DNA of 15,336 nucleotides from Paraphysoderma sedebokerense (lineage: Eukaryota > Blastocladiomycota > Physodermatomycetes > Physodermatales > Physodermataceae). Positions within the stretch are counted from its first letter, which is position 1, and each line of letters begins with the position of its first letter. The position numbers and the translations under genes are program-made. Shown here piece by piece: positions 1 through 9,717 of the stretch. The notes under the pieces were generated by a model. The model searched no databases, was not told where the DNA came from, and worked only from the letters and a program-made list of their open reading frames with translations. Location: positions 1-15,336 of the forward strand of contig JAHLJZ010000175.1 of NCBI GenBank assembly GCA_025602915.1, given 5' to 3'.

Positions 1-355
1 CATGACAACCATAAGTTCACTTATAGTTATTTACCATGATAACCCACAAATACATAATCTTGACCGTTCTGTTCGATAGTTCGTCGCTGCAAAGAATGGC
101 TTTGGCCATAGAGAGGTTTGGAGGCCGAGAAAGGGCGTCGTGGCAACAATGTCGAGTCTAACCACAAGATTTATATTATAATTCACTATTTGTCTTATTT
201 GTGGCCATAGCCTGAGTTTGACACTTACGAGTAGAATTCAAGTTTACCGCGGTTTTGGGTATGTTGAGCGCATCATCCACAATAGACAATGATTGCCCCT
301 CATCGACGTGAGCAGCAAGGATGAGGAGAGACAGACATATAATAAATCTCTGCAT
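1..355 (-). CDS. Secreted ADP-ribosyltransferase-like protein (exotoxin A type), 5' part only
   Basis: Partial gene, two exons visible: 355-229 and 157-35. Intron 1 is 228-158 (GTAAGT..TTAG, 71 bp). A donor GTAAAT starts at 34, so the window ends inside intron 2. The ATG at 353-355 opens a signal peptide of about 22 residues with a hydrophobic core (IICLSLLILAA). A basic, Ser-rich linker with two Arg pairs follows (about residues 44-70). The visible part ends with DYVFVGYHG (residues 76-84; the codon for 84 is split by intron 2). Family knowledge: a hydrophobic strand ending in YHG begins the catalytic fold of diphtheria toxin/exotoxin A-type ADP-ribosyltransferases, and its His contacts NAD. 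Inference: a secreted enzyme that may modify a target-cell protein. The catalytic Glu and the rest of the domain lie outside the window, so the call rests on one motif plus secretion. It is divergent from the next gene. Confidence 0.5.
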
Positions 356-797
356 CTTGAGTTAATGACAGCATTTAAGATGCGCAGACAAAAAACATTT
401 TTTGCTTACCGCTTCTTTCTCTTACGGATGCATTAAGCTGTCTCCTTCAACATTGACGAGCAAGTTTCAAGCGTGGGCTTCAGAACTTCTGCAAACGATG
501 GTTATGATCTGAATCATTTTAATTGTCTCTGTGATAAAATTTGGTCACAGGAGCAGGGAATTCCGCGAATCCGGTTTCAAGCGCGGACGATTTGAGCCAC
601 CGCGCCGAAGTTGGAAATATCAATAAATTATCGATTGCAAGGAATTTGCAATGGTTGCAATCGACTGTTTCAGAGCAAGAATCACGCTATATGAACCGCA
701 TAATTCGATATCGATTCTAGTTTGGGATTTATAAACTTATATTTAAATTGCTCTAATCTATTTCCCAGTTCCCAGTATACCCTTACACACTCTCAGA
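356..797. promoter_or_regulatory. Divergent intergenic region with TATA-like box
   Basis: This is the shared upstream DNA of the leftward toxin-like gene (ATG at 355) and the rightward Cys-cluster gene (ATG at 875). On the plus strand a TATAAA lies at 730-735 inside an AT-rich block (726-748), about 70 bp upstream of a probable 5'UTR intron. On the minus strand I see only a weak AT-rich stretch near 371-378. No coding sequence was recognised. The region 480-720 is ordinary-looking spacer. Confidence 0.4.
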
Positions 798-874
798 GTA
801 TGTAAAGTTGATTTTTATCTGCCTTCTGCATTACTATAACTCAAGCACCCTTTTGTTGTTTGCTTTCTCCTCAG
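798..874 (+). other. Probable 5'UTR intron
   Basis: A GTATGT donor at 798 and a pyrimidine-rich acceptor ending in TCCTCAG at 874 bracket 77 bp, with a branch-like ACTATAAC near 834-841. The acceptor sits immediately before the ATG at 875. Translating upstream in frame meets a stop at 744-746 with no ATG between, so the exon before the intron is most likely untranslated leader. Confidence 0.5.
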
Positions 875-2869
875 ATGCCGCGATCTCTGGGCTCAAAAAA
901 CAAGAATACCGAAAGAATGCAACTTCTTGAAAAGCAATTGACTGACCAAAGGGCACAAAATGAAATGATCAGGCAAGAGCTTGCAAAAATGCAAAAGCAA
1001 TCGGCATTATCGGCATTATCGCAGCAACACAGTCCATTAGATACGGATCCCACTACGAAGCCGTCGACATCGGAGAAAATTGCTAAACACCCCCGATTTA
1101 GCGAACGTATTTTCAAAATTCGTGAGGACAGACAATATACAGCCTGGGCGAGTGGAGAGATCGCAAGCGCCAGTCGATATCAGAAGCAATTTTTGGTTGA
1201 AGTCGTTCACCACGCACAGAGTCAATTTGAAACGAAAACATTCACTGAGGTAGTATCATTTTGTTAATATAGTATAATCGGTTGTGAAATGTCACATTGA
1301 CAATGAAGTAGGATCATTCAAAACGATGCCGTGGTTCAGGTTTTTATTATCCACCAAGTCCGTTGACATTATCAACAAAACCAGAACCATTCCACCACTA
1401 TCGGAAGCCTATCTTCATTTGGCGTCCCGATATCAGCTTTGAAATACCACAAATCAGTTGTACTGCCAATACATGCAATGGAAAGCTCAGGTCTCATGGA
1501 TTATATTCCAATGGTCCTCTCAAGTTTGTCTCGTTAAAGGACGTTGGGTACATCGTGTCCTGGAGTTATCGATGTTCGTCGTGTTCAAGACAACTGTGTG
1601 GTTGGAGTGAAGAATTTCTGAAAATTTTACCTTCCCATGTGCAGCAATGTTCGTCACTGTTATCAACGTGATTCATGGATGCCTACGCTAAAGATGTATT
1701 ATAGGGTTCCCTTTTGCCTTGCACAAAACGTCGGCTATTTATCATGAGATTATCGAGTTGATTTCACTTCAATTCAGAGATTTAAGGGTTACAGAAATAG
1801 TGCGTCTAATTGCTGGTAAAGAATTTTCTTGTCATCCCATGGTAAATACAAATAACTGATTATGCATTAGAATATCACTCTTCCAAATACCTTCAGGAAT
1901 ATGTATTATATCTACAGCGTTGTGCTGCCTACAAAAAACAGTTCAGCAATCAACAAAACTTGATACCATTGGAAACCGCCATATCATTTGCAAAGTTTTC
2001 AAAACTGGAGGATTCGGGCGGTTATGATGGATTGCGAAGCATTGACTGCGCTGATATTGTCAAATCTTATTTGGAAGCGGAGAACGAGTATAACGACATT
2101 GTGCAACGGAGAATTGTCGGTGAGAAAATTCTCTGCGCGGATTACTCTAATACATTCAACACGGTATGCTATTTTTAGAGGTCTTCTCCTTGGCCTTAAT
2201 AACTCACAAAAAGCATGATTATCAGTACATCAACATAGCACAGAGACGGCATTTCAAGAATGCCTTGTTTGCTGAAAAAATGCTTTCAGCGACAGGTACT
2301 AATTGTGACCGATGTGGTCAACCTAAAACTAAAGTCAGTCACCCTAGCCGCCAGTGGAAGTGTGGTGACAATATTCCTTGCAGAATGAAAGAAGTTGCGT
2401 ATCCATTCCAGGGAAGTGAGGAGGAGAGAACTCTGCTGATTGAACAAGAGCTCCGAAAGGGTACATTCAGGCAACAGAAAAACGTTAAGGAACGTATGCT
2501 TCCATCTATCTGTCGACCTCATCTAGCTAAGATTTACCATGATTCTTTAGGGTCGCATGACACTTTCAGAAGGGAATTTTCAGATCAATATGAAAATTCA
2601 TATCCTCAATTGAGTTCAACTTGGACGGATTGGCACACAATCCCTGCGATAGGTGAGGGTCGGGTTTTCCAGCGCACCCGTGCCAGGCATTCTCTGTAAG
2701 ACCGTATAATTCTCAAACAAGAGAACGAATATATCAGCACCCTTTTCGTTATTCTGAGTTAAATTCAAGTTCGATAGAGTGGACTTCAAATCTGTCAGCG
2801 GAAGAACCGGTGGAAGAAGATCCACTAGTTCCAGTGCAGCGAGGTCAAAACTTCTATGTATTAGAATAG
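875..2869 (+). CDS. Transposon-associated DUF6729-like Cys-cluster protein, six exons
   Basis: Exons 875-1249, 1312-1648, 1705-1841, 1897-2163, 2226-2652 and 2724-2869 join in frame to 562 residues; introns are 55-71 bp. The donors GTTCGT (1649) and GTGAGG (2653) are the least certain. Visible parts: an SLGSKNK start resembling AT-hook-like GSKNK motifs; a Lys/Glu/Gln-rich coiled coil (about 15-50); then, from residue 158, KPIFIWRPD, C175-x4-C180, a strand-rich stretch, C213-x2-C216 and an LP..V..FPFAL..T segment. That order resembles DUF6729, found in eukaryotic proteins next to transposase-like domains. ILCADYSNTF (about 360) could be the first strand of an RNase H-like transposase core, but no full DDE domain follows. 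A second Cys cluster is C399-x2-C402-x15-C418-x5-C424. The tail is acidic. It could be a domesticated or truncated transposase; its function is unknown. The family match is from memory and the exon model is inferred. Confidence 0.55.
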
Positions 2870-3283
2870 AATGCCTTGTATGTTTCAATTTGGGGATGGC
2901 TGTATGTATTTATTGTCGCAAACTCATTATGTACTATGTAGACTATCTCATTTCTTTGAAGATGTCTATAAGTACTCCTCGGGGGCGCCTTTCAAGACTT
3001 TTAAACCAATTTTTACTTTTCACTTTAAGAAAGGAGCATTGTAGCAGATGTTGTGCACACAAATTAGGATACGCTGATTTAGTTGTATTTCACTAATGTA
3101 GTTGGCTGACTGATGGATACAAGGAATGAATTAAATACTTCATTTATTGCAAACCAATCATTTCGGCTCACAGCAGCCACATGGGCTCACTGAACTGAAT
3201 AATAACCCGAAATCAATACAATTCTCGAACATCATGTTGATCAATGTGATTAAGTTTAATTTCATTACAATAATCTAAATTAT

Positions 3284-3313
3284 GAATTCACTCGAATTCA
3301 CCCGAATTCACCG
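3284..3313. repeat. Three tandem 10-bp units GAATTCACYC/G
   Basis: Three head-to-tail copies, GAATTCACTC, GAATTCACCC and GAATTCACCG, differ only in the last two bases. They create three EcoRI sites in 26 bp. The repeat lies in intergenic DNA with no evident function. Confidence 0.9.
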
Positions 3314-3724
3314 CAATCATTCGGGCTGAATAGACGTACTTGTTTGGTGCTGAAATGCAAAATTTCCTCCAAATTAAGTTTATTATCTACATCCTGATTG
3401 GATATGCGACATTTTTCTGTGATTATTGGCCCAAATTTCATCCACATCAATGTATAATTTTCAACCACAACAATGATATACATCTCAGTCACAATATGGT
3501 ACAATAATGTTACTATTCAGGCAACAAATGATTTTTAAGAATGTATCGTTCTCGCTGTTCCGCTCCTTCTGCTAGATTCTGCTGGCGGACCTGGCGAAAG
3601 ACACGCTCCTGAGTTTTCGCGCCGAATGCGATTAAAGGTCATTCCGTGATCAAATGATCCGAGATTTTTGCTGAATAAACCTGAAAAGGTATTTTAAAAG
3701 AAGTCAGGGAGACTGGAAGGTTGA

Positions 3725-3731
3725 TTTATAG
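3725..3731 (+). promoter_or_regulatory. Weak TATA-like box of the S41 gene
   Basis: TTTATAG lies 25 bp upstream of the ATG at 3756. Position and match are only suggestive; the leader would be very short. Confidence 0.25.
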
Positions 3732-3755
3732 CTGTTCTGCATACAAAAGATTTTA

Positions 3756-6700
3756 ATGAGAAGTGTTATCGTTCAAGTGCTTATTCTCGCGCTTTGCGGG
3801 ATTGCTGTCGGAGCAGAGTTCCAGAATTTCGATACTCTTGAGCAGAATCGAAAACATATCAAATTTATCAGTTATACTCCCAGTGACAGAAAACAAGTAG
3901 CGCAGGTCGCCAAATCTTTAATTTCAATTTATGTAAACAGGGAGTCAAAAATAACGTTTGTGTCGTTCTGTCATTTTATTTCAAACTTGTGGTAGCTCAA
4001 TGTGATATCTTGTTCGTTTTGCAGCTTTCTCGGCAAGGAAGTCGATCCAGTTCCATTGATAGAGGATGTTTACCAAAAAGCAGAGCAACTATCGGATGAG
4101 GAGTTTCATATAAGATTGTCTAAAATCTTCACGTCTCTGAGGGATTTTCATACAAAGTCGGTTCACAATTCCTATCCGTCGACCATATCTTTGCTCCGAC
4201 TAACGTCTTTCTGCTATAGTTACATCTTTCCTGAACCTTATGCGTGTTTCCGGGCAGCTCTTCCATTGACGTTTGCGGAGGTATACAGCACCACAACCGA
4301 ACGCAAAGCTGTAGTCAAGTCGATCGGGTTAGAAGACCCCAGCTACCAAAAGTTCGCACCGGAGACTGAAAAGATACAGATCGGCGATGAACTGGTTTCA
4401 TATAATGGCAAGGGATTACAGCAGTTGTTTGATGAGCAAGTATCTTTAGCTGGCGGTGGTTAGTACCTTTCTAGTGTCTTTCTTCGATGGTGAATTCCAA
4501 AGATCCTGATTTGATATTCCCGTATTTAGCAAATAACTTTGGTGGATTTGCATCCGTACTTTCTCGCTTGACTTTTATCGCTGGTTCTATATTTGTGTTT
4601 CCGGAAGAAAATAGCGCTATATTAGAATTCAAGAAATATTCCGATGGCACCAAATATTCTGTTACACTTCCATGGTTAAGTTGGACTAGAGATTGTGACT
4701 TAACGTCATCCTCTTCACTAAAACTCGCAAGAAAAGAGCCCATCAACATGAAGCGTCCAATTTCAGTCAACCCTTTACAATCTGAATTCAATTCCGCTTA
4801 CAAAAGTCCACCAAAATCATCTGTTCTCGACGTTCAACCAGGTCTGGATGGAACAGTAAAATGGAGTGTTATAGAAAATCGAAACGGAAAATTTGGATAT
4901 ATTCTTTTTACTTCGTTTGTACCTGAAAGTGGACAATCGGAGCTTGTGTATGAAAGTTTCCGGTCGTTAATTCTGAAGGAGTTTTCAGACACTGATGGGC
5001 TTATCCTTGATGTAAGTTAACAACCTGATGATAACTTTTCCGTTATTCTGATGTGATGGATTGACAATTTTGTTAATTGTTAGATTCGAGGCAATGGTGG
5101 CGGGTATGCTGACATCGCAGATACGTTACCTCTTCTCTTTTCCAGCAAACCCTACCAAACGACACGAGCTAGAGCCCGTACGTGAATTAAGCATTAATGT
5201 CGAACAATTCGCAATAGACTAATTATTGTCATTGTAATTTAGTTAACGCCCCTCTCAACCGTAAAATATTTCTCAATTCTTCAGCTTCCACATCAGCCGA
5301 TCCCTGGTATCAAGCCTTTCAGAATGTAAAACCCAACGCAGTGTACACTGAGAATGTTGCTTTCACACTGGAACAGAAAGCTCTGCTGATGTCGAAAGGT
5401 CAATTTTACTTTAAACCGGTAGCCATTTTGACAAATGCGAATTGCTATAGCGGTATGTCCACAATGGTGTTACCACCCTATTCATGTATTCTAACGATCC
5501 AATCGCACACTTTTCAGCTTGTGATATATTTTCGGCTTTAATGCAAGACTACGGTATTGCAACGTGAGTTGTTATTTCTGTCATGATTTAAATTATATCA
5601 ACTTACGAGAGTTCTGATTCCCTACAGCATTTACGGTGAAGATCTACTCACTGGAGCTGGTGGTGCCAATGTGCGTGGAAAGAGTTCTCTTAAATTGTAC
5701 TGTGTGGTCGTATAAACTGACGAAATTTGTCTGAGTGTAGGTAGTAGACGTCAACAGCTTTTTCTCGTCGATCACTGATCTTGCGTCCGACTTTTACTTA
5801 CCCGATGATGGTAAACAAAATATGAGAATCGGTTGGCGTCAAATTGGTGTGTACATTCTGGTCTTTCAGTAACGTTTCTGCGACGAGTTCTGACATTGAT
5901 TGTATTTTCGTAGTTCGTGGTGGAAAGAATGCCGGCCGATTAATCGAGGATAGAGGTGTTGTCGCAGACCGAAGAGCAAGACCCACAGTAGACGATATTG
6001 TGGGTAAAACACAAAGTCAGTTTGACAAGATTACAGCCGACTTGAAGTAAGGTTCTCATTTTAACGTTCTTAATTGTTTCATATTAAATTCCTAAATCTT
6101 CGCTGTTTTGTTCAATCTTTTACTGTTTGGTAGATATCAATCCACGGATTATCCCATACATTTCAAAACCGATCAATCACACCTAGGTACAAACGAATTT
6201 CGTGTCGGAGAAGCCGTAAAGTTTACGGGTGAAATAAAATCAATCAACAAACTCCTCTTAAAACGATACCCTTCTCGAACCCTCATCGGTGAAGTTACCA
6301 TCAACAATTCCCGGGTAAAATCCGACTTCTCTTTAAGCAGCTCGATATCAAAAGAACCCTTTCAATCTACTGTAATCATAGAGGGCGTATCAGGGGGCGA
6401 AGTCGTTCTTAGAACCCTACGTAATGTTAGAGTTGTTCCAACAGAAACTATAAATGAATCGTTTCAATGGGATTTTACGCCTAAAAGCGGCATCGCTATT
6501 TATAATCTTTTAAATGACCCCTTAGATGGATGGATCAAGAAGGGAGACTCGATGGTCAGTTGCTTTAATACTATATGAACATATGTCTAAAAATCTAACA
6601 TTTCATGATGACCAGGTATTGGGTGACGGAGTGTCCTACAAAAATTTGGTGGATTCACGAATCACTTTATTCCTTGATTTAACTCGCGCAACTACAGCGA

Positions 6701-6936
6701 CCTTGTCTTTTGACTTGGAACTAGATTCTGAACCCCTCTATGATAAATTCACAGTCAAAGTGAATACTAAATTTGAAGCATTGGTTGACCGTGACGGCGA
6801 GGTTAGAGAATCCGTTAAAGTTGATTTGACAGAGTTTGTGGGACAAAAAGTAGAGATAGAAATTGGATTTAAATCTGACGAGTTTACAGTGAGGAGGGGA
6901 GCAAAGTTGAGTCGTTTTAAACTCGTTATTGCATAA
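3756..6936 (+). CDS. Secreted S41 (CPAF-like) serine peptidase, 12 exons
   Basis: Exons: 3756-3955, 4025-4156, 4220-4458, 4530-5011, 5084-5177, 5243-5452, 5518-5563, 5628-5670, 5741-5846, 5914-6046, 6134-6554, 6616-6936. All phases agree, giving 808 residues. A signal peptide (about 1-20, ending VGA) marks secretion. Then: LRDFHTNY with catalytic-type His109; a PDZ-like stretch with GDELVSYNGKG; DGLILDIRGNGGGY (S41 core, about 345-359); NANCYSACD with the nucleophile Ser452; and GRLIEDRGVVAD with Glu529. In chlamydial CPAF and its fungal relatives a His, Ser and Glu in this order form the active site. Residues about 560-808 form a strand-rich C-terminal domain. The first three donors (GTTTGT, GTCGGT, GTTAGT) are weak. 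An alternative intron 1 (3933-3995, donor GTAAAC) also stays in frame but gives a less family-like YLNVISCSF instead of YVNRESKIT. An expected role is extracellular protein degradation. Decayed copies of its 3' end lie at 9718 and 12663. Confidence 0.88.
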
Positions 6937-7045
6937 CGCTACAGAATTGTGGAAGTGACATCTAGGTTTAGACAATATGTATAGAAGAAATTGTATTATG
7001 TAGATGTATTGTGACTGGACGCATGTATAAATATATCTAGTTTGA
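6937..7045. terminator. Convergent 3' spacer, conserved in three copies
   Basis: This 109-bp spacer separates the S41 stop from the stop of the oxidase tail remnant. A block around 6959-7045, with ATCTAGGTTTAGACAATATGTATA and a TATAAATATATCTAG stretch, recurs in diverged form at 10166-10315 and 12826-12926, again between S41-derived and oxidase sequence. The AT-rich core probably carries 3'-end signals for both strands, since the two genes face each other. The conservation may reflect only common ancestry of the duplicated segment. Confidence 0.5.
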
Positions 7046-7127
7046 CTACAGGAACAACATGGCTAGTGTTATGGCAAACAATCCAGATATGTTTGTTACA
7101 TCTTATTTTGCTTTTGAAGCATGGTTA
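7046..7127 (-). pseudogene. Remnant C-terminal tail of a third multicopper oxidase
   Basis: Read on the minus strand, 7127-7046 encodes NHASKAK, a stop, then DVTNISGLFAITLAMLFL and a stop. The tail of MCO-2 reads NHASKAKIDVAHLSGLFAIILAMLFL. An ATA codon in MCO-2 corresponds to TAA here. Upstream of 7127 the similarity ends abruptly, and none of the copper motifs (HPWHMH, HCH) is present. This is the oxidase half of an ancestral convergent S41/oxidase pair, lost except for its last 27 or so codons. It shows that the hydrophobic tail was present in the ancestral oxidase. Confidence 0.85.
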
Positions 7128-8609
7128 GAATGTAGTACAAACGCTACGATATTCAGGAAACCACTTTCTTCTTTGTAAATTTGAGTCTGTTGACTGTCCA
7201 TTCCACACTTGACACCACTTCTTCCAAAGCCAATAAAACCGTTCTGGACTGCCCTTTGTTTGTGTGGAAAGCTGAGAGGGGCAACAAAGTCAGTCAAAGT
7301 CAAGTCTTGTACGAGTCCCATTACCTCCATGGTCTGGCAATGGTGACATGAGGCGTGGAGAATAATAAAGGGAAACATCATAAAATATGACCATCTGAAC
7401 CTATCTATCCCCCATAATAAATTGATAAAAGAACAGCGGAATCTGATAAAGAAATAGCAAGTTTGAGCTCTGGGGTTCTGACAGATGAACCTGGGACACC
7501 GCTTGGAAAACTTTATCAATCATTGGAAGTGACCGGCCAATCAAATTTCCAGATTTCCGGTAAAGCAAAAGAAGGAAAGCGGGCAAATCCCGCAGAGGTT
7601 GTTAACCCAGAACATAAACAACTTCATTCGTCATAATTTTAAAGAACTACAACAACCGCCATGGAGTGATTGTCTCTCCATTGTCGCGAAACGTAAGGAC
7701 TTCTATGTAGACCGCATTATTGGAGGGAGCCACTGAGTTGTCGGATGACGGTTTTTCTCCAATCTGTTTGAGTCTTGATTTTTGCAGTTAACTCTAAGTC
7801 CGCTCCGCCGTTAATTCCAGGTTCGGTTACGTTCGTCTTTCTCTACTGCTGCCGAGTATTGGGAGAGAAACCGAATGTAACGCTGGGGCACAAAGGATAT
7901 AATAACACATGTGGCTGACGCTTCCGATGATGACGGAGAGGAACATTTTGCGATTTCGACGCATTTCAACAAGGTCAGGATTAGTCCAATTACCAAAGCA
8001 TAGCTTAATAGCAAGACCGAGAAAACTGTACAAAACTGGTCGGGTCACCGGGTACGCATGAGGGTGCAGTGTGATTATTGGTCAAAGTGCTCTGTTAATT
8101 TGCCAGCAAAACGCAAAAATGTATGTGTGCGGGACGCCTGTGGACTTGGGGGTCCGCCAGCGTGCCACCCCATAGTGATGATGAAGACTATACAAATGTC
8201 AAGACACTCCGTTTTCTACTGCTGTTAAGTACGTTCATAATTTCATTGCGCATTTTCAGGCATTTTCGCCGTTGTGTGTGGAACCTGATGGGCCGGTTGA
8301 ACGGGCCGCGCTCCCAAGTCCCAAGTGCGACAACAACCGTTTTCACAAGTTATTCTAACAGAATGACATTCTGTTTTCCCCTGGACGGAGCATTTGGGAA
8401 TGACGAGCCGCTGTGCACGCCAATTGCCACGGCTGTGGTAATTCCAGGACTAATTCCAGGCTCGTGTTCTTTTGATAACATTATTAAATATTGGTTCCTC
8501 CACATTCCGCCTCGTCCGCAACATCGTTAGATTTTGCGTCGAAGCCTCCTATCACAATTGAAAAATTGTTTTCAGTGAAAAAGTTGTCTTCGAAGTAAAA
8601 TCGGCTGAA
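7128..8609. other. About 1.5 kb without a recognised gene
   Basis: Short open frames exist on both strands (minus 7519-7103, minus 8048-7811, plus 8123-8530), but none has a convincing start, a known motif or splice-linked partners. The minus-strand frame ending at 7103 runs into the oxidase tail remnant by chance. The stretch 8120-8530 looks more GC-rich than its surroundings and has short echoes, such as TAATTCCAGG at 7811, 8442 and 8453. It may be decayed transposon or gene sequence. I see no intact element. Confidence 0.4.
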
Positions 8610-9419
8610 ATGGACCCATTACAAGCGCTTCTTCAACTCCGTGTCTCCAACTTTGTGGTATCAATTTTTGTAGCTTTTGTGCCCTTAGCCGTGTCTGATG
8701 TGAAGGGAGACTCTACCTCAAGTAAAATGGCGTACGCTGTTCTGCTTTCGGATGTTTTAGCTTTCCTATTCTACCTTATTGCATGTCTATTGGACGTAAG
8801 TCAATTGCCGAACAGTTGGCTCCTTTACTCCATAGGCTTTTTTGTTGGGTTAATCGGAGAATCGATGTCTTTATTGCTTTATCGCAACCGACTTCAACTT
8901 ACTGAAGTTTCAACCACTACGTTTTCCAGAATATTTGGCATCATTTTCACCGCCATCCCAATTACCACGTCCTTCTTATCTCGCGTGTTTCTCACCATCC
9001 TCTTCAAAGAAGGTACCTCGTTCCCCATGAATGACAGTGGCCTACAAGTCGCTACATTTATGTTTACTTTGACAAAGATTTTCATTTATGTCTTTGATAT
9101 GTTTATTGTGTATCAAACATTATTACTTCTTCGCTCTGACGTTGGCCGTGGTGTTTCTATCTTGGAAGCATTGAAAGGAAGAACCATTAAAATGAACTTG
9201 ATTTCGTTCATATTAAACGTCGCAATGATTATCGTTCGATTTACTATTTTTGATCCAAACATGGCAGATTTTTCAATCAATAATTACGCTTATATGTTTG
9301 AACACCTAATCAATTGCCTGTTCTTCCTTGTAAAATTGGATAATAAGCCAGCAACCGCCCGTGAAAAGGGCGCATTAGCTACTGCCAATCTTAGTACCTC
9401 CATTGGTATAAGGCTCTAG
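8610..9419 (+). CDS. Seven-transmembrane protein of unknown function, intronless
   Basis: A single uninterrupted 269-residue frame starts at the first ATG; the upstream in-frame stop is at 8559-8561. Seven hydrophobic segments are visible at about residues 13-29, 41-62, 69-91, 105-132, 146-173, 194-213 and 224-242. Short loops separate them, and a polar tail of about 25 residues follows. Basic residues flank the segments at about 91-94 (YRNR), 189-194 (KGRTIK) and 241-252, which would help set topology. The layout resembles the small seven-helix membrane proteins or GPCR-like receptors of fungi, but I see no diagnostic motif (no DRY, no retinal Lys context). Lack of introns contrasts with every other gene here and could mean a retrocopy, a recent transfer, or simply a family that lost introns. 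Ligand and role cannot be inferred. Confidence 0.75.
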   Translation: MDPLQALLQLRVSNFVVSIFVAFVPLAVSDVKGDSTSSKMAYAVLLSDVLAFLFYLIACLLDVSQLPNSWLLYSIGFFVGLIGESMSLLLYRNRLQLTEVSTTTFSRIFGIIFTAIPITTSFLSRVFLTILFKEGTSFPMNDSGLQVATFMFTLTKIFIYVFDMFIVYQTLLLLRSDVGRGVSILEALKGRTIKMNLISFILNVAMIIVRFTIFDPNMADFSINNYAYMFEHLINCLFFLVKLDNKPATAREKGALATANLSTSIGIRL

Positions 9420-9717
9420 TTTTGGCTGAAAAGATAAAACCGTAGTGATCTAATATGGTAGTAGGACCGAGAATTGCGTTGTCCATAACTCGTGAATGAT
9501 TTACCAAAGCTCGGCGCGCATACGTTACAGCAAACAAGTCGGATCGACTATGTGACGGATATGATAAATAAAGAGGAGAATATGACATCAGATCCCTTAT
9601 AAATTAAGAAACTTTAATTTTGACTTTGCGCATTGACACGGCAGGTATCACAGCAGCAAATACTTATATGTGTGTTTGGAAGAATTGCGTTTTGTACCTT
9701 ACAGTCAGGTTATGCAG
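9420..9717. other. Intergenic spacer; nothing recognised
   Basis: This AT-rich spacer runs from the stop of the seven-transmembrane gene to the point where S41 similarity starts. It has no motif, RNA gene or repeat that I can support. Confidence 0.5.

Larger units (their letters stand above)
2870..3755. other. Intergenic spacer; no gene seen
   Basis: This spacer lies between the Cys-cluster gene and the S41 peptidase gene. It is AT-rich, with short open frames on both strands that show no recognisable motif, signal peptide or splice-compatible extension. It holds a small 10-bp tandem repeat (3284-3313). The last 35 bp before the peptidase ATG include TTTATAG at 3725-3731, a weak TATA-like candidate unusually close to the start codon. 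Confidence 0.5.

Noticed and set aside
3298-3504. Minus-strand 68-codon open frame
   Set aside because: No signal peptide, motif or splice partner; it ends in the 10-bp tandem repeat. Probably chance.
4471-4791. Minus-strand 106-codon open frame
   Set aside because: It is antisense to S41 exon 4, which has strong family support on the plus strand.
7103-7519. Minus-strand open frame with CHHCQTMEVMG, looking faintly like a copper motif
   Set aside because: The spacing of His and Cys does not match HCHx3H, the DNA does not align with the oxidase exon, and the frame merely runs into the tail remnant at 7127.
7811-8048. Two overlapping minus-strand hydrophobic open frames
   Set aside because: Both are short, overlap in different frames and lack a clear partner exon; hydrophobicity alone does not support a gene.
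8123-8530. Plus-strand 135-codon open frame upstream of the seven-transmembrane gene
   Set aside because: It starts without a convincing ATG context, has no recognisable motif and a low-complexity look; no splice link to the following gene was found.
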